Below, one piece after another: positions 5,980 through 10,429 of a stretch of DNA of 10,429 nt. Every line of letters starts with the position of its first letter. Position 1 is the stretch's first letter. The translations under genes and the position numbers were made by a program. This DNA comes from Porticoccaceae bacterium UBA1989 (lineage in GTDB: Bacteria > Pseudomonadota > Gammaproteobacteria > Pseudomonadales > Porticoccaceae), in NCBI GenBank assembly GCA_002335945.1, contig DDDD01000002.1, forward strand, positions 14,068 to 24,496, read 5' to 3'. The notes under the pieces were generated by a model. That model was not told where the DNA came from. It worked only from the letters and a program-made list of their open reading frames with translations, and did no database searches.

Positions 5980-7033
5980 TCTTAGAGCAATAGCCTCAGA
6001 GTGGTTTGTGCGCTTAAAGGCGAAAGATATTAGTGATATTGAACGGAACCAACACAGCGAGTGGATTAACGAAAGTCCAGATCATCAAAAAGCCTACCGA
6101 GATTTAAACCAACAATGGGATGAAATGGACGAACTCACTCCTTGGGCTCTGGATGAGGTTAAGCGTCTGCAGTCGAGATTTGAATCCAAGACAAACGAGA
6201 GTCAGGGAGAACATTATACTCTGAAGCGAAAGCGGCGAAATCTCAGTAGCGGAAAAAGACGCAAAAGCAACCTGATCTGGACGCTGACCTTTGCGCTCGC
6301 CATTACTTCAATACTTAGCGCCGTCTTTATCACCACACCCTGGCCCTGGCTTCATACCAAAATTAACTATGAAACTAAGACTGGGGAGCAACGTAAAGTG
6401 GTACTCCCCGATGGCTCATTATTACATCTAAATACCGGCACCTCTGTGGAGATTGATTTTAGTGCTGAGGCACGCAATGTTGAGTTGATAAAAGGTGAGG
6501 CCCTATTCAATGTGGTACAGGCATCCAATCGCCCCTTTGCTGTCGACGTGATTGATCACAATGTGGTGGCGGTGGGCACCACTTTTAATCTACAGATTAC
6601 CAATGCAGCCCTGAAAATTGCGGTGGTGGAAGGGCAGGTGGCTGTTCGGCATCAAGACCCAATGGCCAATAGCTCACCTGACAGGGGTGGCGAACATGTT
6701 GAAGGCATGTTGCTCAAAGCAGGGCAGGGTGTAGAGGTAAACGCTGATGGCATTATTTCCGAAGCAACTAACGTTAATGTTGATCGGGCGATAGCCTGGG
6801 ATAGAGGTCTACTGGTATTTGATGGGCTTCCATTGCGTCAGGCCACGGAAAAAATGTCGCGCTATATGCTCTTCGATATTCGAGTCGTCGTGGGTGTGCC
6901 CGACAAAATAGTCAGGGGTGAAATACAAATTCGCGATCAGGAAACCATGCTTAAACAGTTCGCTAAGATTGCCCAGGTGACTCCGGTACGGCAATCGGCC
7001 CAGCTAACATTGCTCTATACTGCCAGCCAGTAG
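5975..7033 (+). CDS. FecR-family anti-sigma / sigma regulator (probable ATT start)
   Basis: Single-pass inner-membrane protein that should bind the sigma factor encoded just upstream and relay a periplasmic signal. From ATT 5975 it has 352 residues. The cytoplasmic FecR N-terminal domain (DUF4880) covers about 4-55 (ASEWFVRL, then EWINESPDHQKAY). A very basic stretch follows, then a membrane segment at about 99-120. The periplasmic FecR domain covers about 132-225 (VVLPDGSLLHLNTGT, VGTTFNLQ), and a DUF4974/STN-like C-terminus contains LPLRQATEKMSRYM. The first ATG/GTG/TTG is GTG 6008, which would give 341 residues but cut off the conserved ASEW helix; in E. coli FecR the matching ASHW tryptophan belongs to the sigma-binding region. 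The frame is open back to 5918 without another standard start. ATT 5975 overlaps the sigma stop TAA and has AGGGA seven bases upstream. The family is secure; the start is the open point. Confidence 0.85.
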   Translation: MNLRAIASEWFVRLKAKDISDIERNQHSEWINESPDHQKAYRDLNQQWDEMDELTPWALDEVKRLQSRFESKTNESQGEHYTLKRKRRNLSSGKRRKSNLIWTLTFALAITSILSAVFITTPWPWLHTKINYETKTGEQRKVVLPDGSLLHLNTGTSVEIDFSAEARNVELIKGEALFNVVQASNRPFAVDVIDHNVVAVGTTFNLQITNAALKIAVVEGQVAVRHQDPMANSSPDRGGEHVEGMLLKAGQGVEVNADGIISEATNVNVDRAIAWDRGLLVFDGLPLRQATEKMSRYMLFDIRVVVGVPDKIVRGEIQIRDQETMLKQFAKIAQVTPVRQSAQLTLLYTASQ

Positions 7034-7053
7034 AACATTACCCAGCAAAGGTA

Positions 7054-7081
7054 TTTTGCTCAATAGGTTGTAGTCTATAAT
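7054..7081 (+). promoter_or_regulatory. promoter of the MFS gene
   Basis: A perfect -10 box TATAAT lies at 7076-7081, predicting transcription from about 7088, roughly 29 bases before the ATG. The -35 region is weak (TTTTGC at 7054-7059, 16-bp spacer). It is overlapped by the small inverted repeat AGCAAA (7044-7049) / TTTGCT (7055-7060), which could be an activator or repressor site. The box means the transporter need not be co-transcribed with the sigma/FecR pair. Function is inferred from the -10 match alone. Confidence 0.5.
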
Positions 7082-7116
7082 CCTGCTAACTTCATAAATA
7101 ATAATAAGCACCTCGT

Positions 7117-8430
7117 ATGTTTAGGCTCTTCAAAGATCGCAATTTTGTGGTTTTCTGGTTTGGTGAAATGGTCTCCGTTATCGGCGATCATATCAGCCTG
7201 ATCGCGTTCCCATGGCTGGTATTGCAGATGACTAATAGCGCCGCTTTAACCGGCCTGGTATTTGCTGTGCAGGGTATTCCCAGGGCGGCACTGATGCTGG
7301 CCGGCGGTGCTATGGTAGATCGCACGAGCCCGCGACTAGTAATGATGATCTCCAATGCGTTGCGCTTTTTTCTAGTGATGTTTGTTGCCTATATGATCAG
7401 TCAGGATACGGTTGATCTAACCTCTGTATTTTTGATGGCATTCACCTTTGGTGTTGCCGATGCATTTTTCTATCCCGCCAGCACTTCGATAATTCCCCGC
7501 CTAGTTTCCCATGATCAGCTGCAAGCAGGTAACGCCATCGTGCAGACTACCCTGCATCTGGGAATGACAGTCGGGCCAGTGATAGCTGGGTTGATTATTG
7601 CTGGAGAGGTGAACTCCATTCATCATCAGGCCGACTCGGCTGCGGTTAGCGCCACGGCGATCAATAGCTATGAGCAAGATCGTGAGGGTTTAGCCCGCGC
7701 CTTTTTTGTGGACGGGCTAACCTTTGCCCTGTCTTTTATCACTCTGCTATTTGTTAAGGTGTGGGGTCTGAATGAAGACGAAAAACCTGTGGCAGGCACA
7801 TCAGTCTACAGCGAAATCCGCGAAGCCGCGCTCTGGGTTTGGTCTATTCCTGCCGTGCGTCTTGGTTTTGTGGGTATGGCGGTGATCCACTTTTTCTTTA
7901 TGCCGATGATCTTTGTCGGGTTGCCGGTCTGGGCCAAAGAACGTTTTTTTGAAGGGGCCTATGTCTATGGCTTGGTGACAGCGTCGTTTGGTTTAGGCGC
8001 CTTTATAGGTGCCATTGCCAGTGGTTTTTTGGCGGGCCCCAAAGATGAAAATCTCGTGCCGACCATGTTTAAGCTCTACGTATTTAGCGGCTCGACGCTG
8101 GCCCTGATTATTTTTTATGATCCCTATTGGTGGGCGATGTTGCTGTTCTTTATCACCGGGGTTTTTGAAAGTTTTTTATACGTGCATTTCACCACCTGGT
8201 TACAGCGCATTACCCCGGCCGCTTTATTGGGTCGAGTAATGAGCATTTTAATGCTGATGTCCATGGGGTTACTGCCCATCGCCGATGCCATTATGGGCTT
8301 TGCCATTGATTGGAGTTTAGAGGCCACTATGATCGGCAGCGCGGCATTTTTGATGTTGTTCTGTGGCCTGATAGCGGCGCATCCATTGTCTCGGGTAGTT
8401 ACCGCCAGAGTCTCAGCTGCGCAGCGCTAG
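7117..8430 (+). CDS. MFS exporter, EntS/DHA3-like
   Basis: Inner-membrane transporter of 437 residues with about twelve hydrophobic segments. The N-terminus FRLFKDRNFVVFWFGEMVS-x-IGD matches the MFS_3/DHA3 family, which includes the enterobactin exporter EntS and macrolide efflux proteins. The loop after the second helix has the MFS signature GGAMVDRTSPRL (residues 63-74). A long polar insert (about 167-195) sits between helices in the N-terminal half. The ATG lacks a clear Shine-Dalgarno sequence, but the family N-terminus fits exactly here. It follows the FecR-like gene by 83 bases with its own TATAAT. The substrate is not readable; siderophore or drug export are the family precedents, and the neighbouring FecI/FecR pair makes siderophore export a reasonable guess. 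A strong terminator follows. Confidence 0.85.
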   Translation: MFRLFKDRNFVVFWFGEMVSVIGDHISLIAFPWLVLQMTNSAALTGLVFAVQGIPRAALMLAGGAMVDRTSPRLVMMISNALRFFLVMFVAYMISQDTVDLTSVFLMAFTFGVADAFFYPASTSIIPRLVSHDQLQAGNAIVQTTLHLGMTVGPVIAGLIIAGEVNSIHHQADSAAVSATAINSYEQDREGLARAFFVDGLTFALSFITLLFVKVWGLNEDEKPVAGTSVYSEIREAALWVWSIPAVRLGFVGMAVIHFFFMPMIFVGLPVWAKERFFEGAYVYGLVTASFGLGAFIGAIASGFLAGPKDENLVPTMFKLYVFSGSTLALIIFYDPYWWAMLLFFITGVFESFLYVHFTTWLQRITPAALLGRVMSILMLMSMGLLPIADAIMGFAIDWSLEATMIGSAAFLMLFCGLIAAHPLSRVVTARVSAAQR

Positions 8431-8466
8431 TTCGAGCCAGATAGATGATATAAATCAGTCAATAAA

Positions 8467-8500
8467 AAAGGGAAGAGCATTTATGTGTACTCTTCCCTTT
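8467..8500. terminator. bidirectional intrinsic terminator
   Basis: AAAGGGAAGAG (8467-8477) pairs perfectly with CTCTTCCCTTT (8490-8500), an 11-bp stem with a 12-base loop. Read rightward, the stem is followed by GGTTTT; read leftward, it runs into a six-T tract from AAAAAA at 8464-8469. It lies between the convergent MFS and universal stress protein genes and should stop transcription from both, more strongly on the minus strand. Confidence 0.88.
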
Positions 8501-8518
8501 GGTTTTACCGATTAAACC

Positions 8519-9346
8519 TTAACTTTCATACTCAGAGTTAATCACAACCACATCCACATCGACTGCCGAGATAACACGCTCAGCGGTATTGCCTCTAAGC
8601 GTCTTAATAACACCGGTTTGACCCAGAGTACCAATAATCACAACGTCAGCGCTGATCGCTTTGGCGACCTTAGCAATGGCTTCATCGGTGTAACCCTGAA
8701 CCACATGGATATTGCTTGAATCTAAGCCAGTCTCTTTAGCCAGACGACCACGGTCGGGGTAGAGCATAGAGTCGAGATAGGCATTTACCACGTGAAATTC
8801 AGCGCCATAGCTCTGTGCCAGAGCACTACCTCGGGCCAAAATATTACTGTTTAGTCGCTGCTGCTGATCGCGGATGGCCTGAAAATTTACCGCGGCCAAC
8901 ACCACCTTACGGGCGGGTGCAGCACCATCGCGCACCAGAAGTACCGGACAAAAAGCACGCTTAAACAGCTTCCATTTGTTTTCAGTAAAGGAAAAGCGAC
9001 TGCTGCTTTTGAGTTTGCCCGCGCGAATGATAATACGCGTTGCCCCCACCTTTTTGGCCGACTGCATAATCGCTTTCTGCCAGTGGTCACTCCAGGAAAT
9101 CTCAATCTGATAATCCAGACCAGCAGCTTTTAAGGGGCTGTGAATCTGCTCATCAAACCAGTCGGTGTTGCGATAGATATTCTGGTTGTCAGGGCTCATA
9201 TCCACACTGTCATGATCGATGGCGACAAACACGTAAATTTTTGGCCGCGGCGTCATCAGCTGGGCGGTAATAATGGCTCGATCTAGAGCAACATGCTCGT
9301 CAAGGGTAGGGTTGACGACCACAAAGAATTTTTCTTGTTCAGACAT
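8519..9346 (-). CDS. tandem universal stress protein, UspE-like
   Basis: Cytoplasmic stress protein of 275 residues with two Usp domains in one chain, as in E. coli UspE. Domain 1 (about 1-140) begins EKFFVVVNPTLDEHVALDRA and has a degenerate nucleotide loop. Domain 2 (about 141-275) ends in the ATP-type motif G239-TL-G242, nine residues, G252-N253-TAERV, matching the GNTAE form seen in UspE. It is shorter than E. coli UspE (316 residues), lacking the acidic tail. The start is set at 9346, where AAGGAG lies six bases upstream. An upstream in-frame ATG at 9460 would add 38 unrelated residues and ignore this ribosome site. It is transcribed divergently from gltX and converges on the MFS gene. 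Single-gene control from the 18-bp inverted repeat region is likely. The family is secure; its physiological role is not specified. Confidence 0.9.
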   Translation of the reverse strand: MSEQEKFFVVVNPTLDEHVALDRAIITAQLMTPRPKIYVFVAIDHDSVDMSPDNQNIYRNTDWFDEQIHSPLKAAGLDYQIEISWSDHWQKAIMQSAKKVGATRIIIRAGKLKSSSRFSFTENKWKLFKRAFCPVLLVRDGAAPARKVVLAAVNFQAIRDQQQRLNSNILARGSALAQSYGAEFHVVNAYLDSMLYPDRGRLAKETGLDSSNIHVVQGYTDEAIAKVAKAISADVVIIGTLGQTGVIKTLRGNTAERVISAVDVDVVVINSEYES

Positions 9347-9431
9347 AGGTTTCTCCTTGATATCTCTGTCTACTGTTACATGAGCATATGACAGAATAAA
9401 GACAGGTATGCTTATTCCGTTATGCGTAGCT

Positions 9432-9468
9432 ATTAAAACATGCTTATTTGGTATAGCCAATGCTATAC
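9432..9468 (-). promoter_or_regulatory. candidate stress-protein promoter overlapped by an 18-bp inverted repeat
   Basis: On the minus strand TTGGCT (9460-9455), a 17-bp spacer and TTTAAT (9437-9432) form a plausible sigma-70 promoter, giving a leader of about 78 bases. Its -35 box lies inside the inverted repeat GTATAGC-CAAT-GCTATAC (9451-9468), a position suited to an operator. On the plus strand the right arm also forms an extended -10, TGC-TATACA (9461-9469), pointing toward gltX. All elements are seen directly; regulation is inferred. Confidence 0.42.
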
Positions 9469-9592
9469 ATGGCTTTCAGGGGTTATATTTCATGGTTTAT
9501 GGCTATGGCGGGCATACCAATTTTGATATTTCCTCCTCTTAGGCCATTATTCTTTAGGCCCCAGAATTTTTTTAGCTGCTGCTCAATAGATA

Positions 9593-9645
9593 GTGACAGA
9601 AGCCCCTACAGAAGCCGTATAATGCCTCCTCGTAAACCTTATAAT
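9593..9645 (+). promoter_or_regulatory. gltX promoter region with two TATAAT boxes
   Basis: TATAAT at 9618-9623 is followed by the GC-rich GCCTCC, like growth-rate-regulated promoters. The nearest -35-like box is GTGACA (9593-9598), with a long 19-bp spacer. A second TATAAT at 9640-9645 starts 22 bp downstream without a clear -35. Either would give a short gltX leader (about 60 or 38 bases). The boxes are exact; which one is used is inferred. Confidence 0.5.
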
Positions 9646-9689
9646 CTGTTCAAGCTAATACCTTGGACGTTTCAATTTTGGATCTATCA

Positions 9690-10429
9690 ATGACTGTTCG
9701 CACTCGAATTGCCCCATCGCCCACCGGCGACCCCCATGTTGGTACCGCCTATGTGGCGCTGTTTAATATGGCCTTTGCCCATAGCCAGGGAGGACAGTTT
9801 TTACTGCGTATCGAAGACACTGATCAGGTGCGTTCAACCCCAGAGTCCGAAAAATCTATTTTAGATGCACTGCGCTGGTTGGGTTTGGACTGGGATGAGG
9901 GTCCAGATACCGGTGGTGATAAGGGTCCTTACCGTCAGAGCGAGCGCTCTGCTATTTACGCCCAACATGCAGATCAGCTGCTTGATTCTGGTCATGCTTT
10001 TCGGTGCTTTTGCAGTTCAGAGCGCCTTGACGAGCTTCGCAAAACCCAGATGGAAGACAAGCAGCAGCTTGGCTACGACGGCCACTGCCTCCACCTTAGT
10101 CAAGACGAGGTTACTGCCCGTCTCGCCAAGGGCGAATCTCATGTGGTGCGTATGCAGGTGCCGCGAGAAGGGCAGTGCACCTTCAACGATATGCTGCGCG
10201 GCGAGATTAGCATTGATTGGGCACAGATCGATCTGCAGATACTGCTCAAAGCCGATGGCATGCCGACCTACCATTTAGCCAATGTGGTCGACGACCACCT
10301 GATGGAAATCAGCCATGTGATTCGTGGCGAAGAGTGGATTAACTCAGCCCCCAAGCATATTTTGCTGTACCAGTATTTTGGCTGGGAAATGCCCGTATTC
10401 TGTCACCTGCCGCTGTTGCGCAATGTCGA
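9690..10429 (+). CDS. gltX: glutamyl-tRNA synthetase (5' part, runs off the window)
   Basis: Charges tRNA-Glu with glutamate in the cytoplasm. The first 246 codons are visible, about half of the usual 470-490 residues. The class I signature is PSPTGDPHVGTAY (residues 9-21; H16-V-G-T19 is the HIGH equivalent). ADGMPTYHLANVVDDHLMEI and HVIRGEEWINSAPKH, the glutamate and tRNA-end binding region, lie at about 188-223. A zinc site matches E. coli GltX in spacing: C106-x-C108, then 24 residues, C133-x-H135. The KMSKR loop and anticodon domain lie outside. ATG 9690 follows a GGA about seven bases upstream and starts exactly at the conserved TVRTRIAPSPTG. A TATAAT promoter with GC-rich discriminator stands about 70 bases upstream. 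No defect is visible in this part. Confidence 0.96.
   Translation, partial: MTVRTRIAPSPTGDPHVGTAYVALFNMAFAHSQGGQFLLRIEDTDQVRSTPESEKSILDALRWLGLDWDEGPDTGGDKGPYRQSERSAIYAQHADQLLDSGHAFRCFCSSERLDELRKTQMEDKQQLGYDGHCLHLSQDEVTARLAKGESHVVRMQVPREGQCTFNDMLRGEISIDWAQIDLQILLKADGMPTYHLANVVDDHLMEISHVIRGEEWINSAPKHILLYQYFGWEMPVFCHLPLLRNV

Larger units (their letters stand above)
9347..9689. other. divergent control region between the stress protein gene and gltX
   Basis: 343 bases without a convincing gene. From left to right it holds the ribosome site and leader of the minus-strand stress protein gene, its candidate promoter and the 18-bp inverted repeat, then an AT-rich stretch with a T7 run (9567-9573) preceded by two AGGCC words (9541-9545 and 9557-9561) that form only a weak hairpin. 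Two TATAAT boxes follow, facing gltX. A plus-strand open frame 9460-9693 fills much of it but has an unprotein-like composition and covers the control sites. Confidence 0.6.

Noticed and set aside
7044..7060. AGCAAA/TTTGCT inverted repeat after the FecR-like gene as a terminator.
   Set aside because: Six weak pairs and no T-tract; it overlaps the next promoter's -35 region, so at most it is a binding site.
3561..7081. The shared word TAGTCTATA before the antiporter (3560-3568) and MFS (7071-7079) genes as a common regulatory site.
   Set aside because: A 9-base match recurring by chance within 10 kb is expected many times; it probably only reflects -10 box similarity.
9344..9460. A longer stress-protein start at 9460 (38 extra residues).
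   Set aside because: The extension resembles no Usp N-terminus and crosses the candidate promoter, while ATG 9346 has a strong AAGGAG six bases upstream.
9460..9693. A 77-codon plus-strand open frame whose TGA overlaps the gltX ATG as ATGA, as in translational coupling.
   Set aside because: Its composition (many Phe, Trp, Pro and paired Cys) matches no family I know, it has no Shine-Dalgarno sequence, and it covers the inverted repeat and both TATAAT boxes. A shorter internal ATG at 9622 lies inside the first TATAAT and so upstream of its transcript start.

Overview
The window reads as a piece of a chromosome from a free-living, probably marine, gammaproteobacterium. The main reason is the block cpoB (ybgF) – queE – queC – tRNA-Lys(TTT). 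In pseudomonads and related gammaproteobacteria this block follows the tolQRAB-pal genes; here pal would lie just left of the window. Base composition is moderate, genes are tightly packed, and I see no insertion sequence, integrase, CRISPR array or phage gene. The exact lineage cannot be fixed from sequence reading alone.

Left part (1-2519): a short leader with a stable hairpin, then cpoB (periplasmic Tol-Pal/cell-wall coordinator), a gap filled with T-rich tandem repeats, and the preQ0 (queuosine precursor) genes queE and queC. A tRNA-Lys follows, with its own growth-rate-type promoter overlapping the queC stop codon.

Middle part (2520-5145): a glyoxalase II-like metallo-beta-lactamase fold hydrolase, preceded by two symmetric sites, then a CPA2-type cation:proton antiporter with a C-terminal RCK/TrkA-N nucleotide-binding domain. 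This pairing resembles the known link between glutathione-dependent methylglyoxal detoxification and Kef-type ion efflux, but the link is only an inference here.

Right-centre (5146-8430): an ECF sigma factor of the FecI type and a FecR-type membrane anti-sigma/sensor. The expected TonB-dependent receptor is absent; an MFS exporter of the EntS/DHA3 type comes next under its own promoter. The fecR-like gene has no ATG/GTG/TTG that would include its whole conserved N-terminal domain. An ATT that overlaps the sigma stop codon, with a well-spaced Shine-Dalgarno sequence, is the best candidate start.

Right end (8431-10429): a bidirectional terminator separates the MFS gene from a convergent tandem universal stress protein gene (UspE-like, minus strand). 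A 343-bp divergent control region with an 18-bp inverted repeat and two TATAAT boxes follows. The window ends inside gltX (glutamyl-tRNA synthetase), of which the first 246 codons are visible.

Most of the window is ordinary housekeeping sequence. The parts most worth a second look are the fecR start codon, the receptor-less sigma/FecR/MFS module, the repeat tract before queE, and the symmetric control sites before the hydrolase and stress-protein genes.
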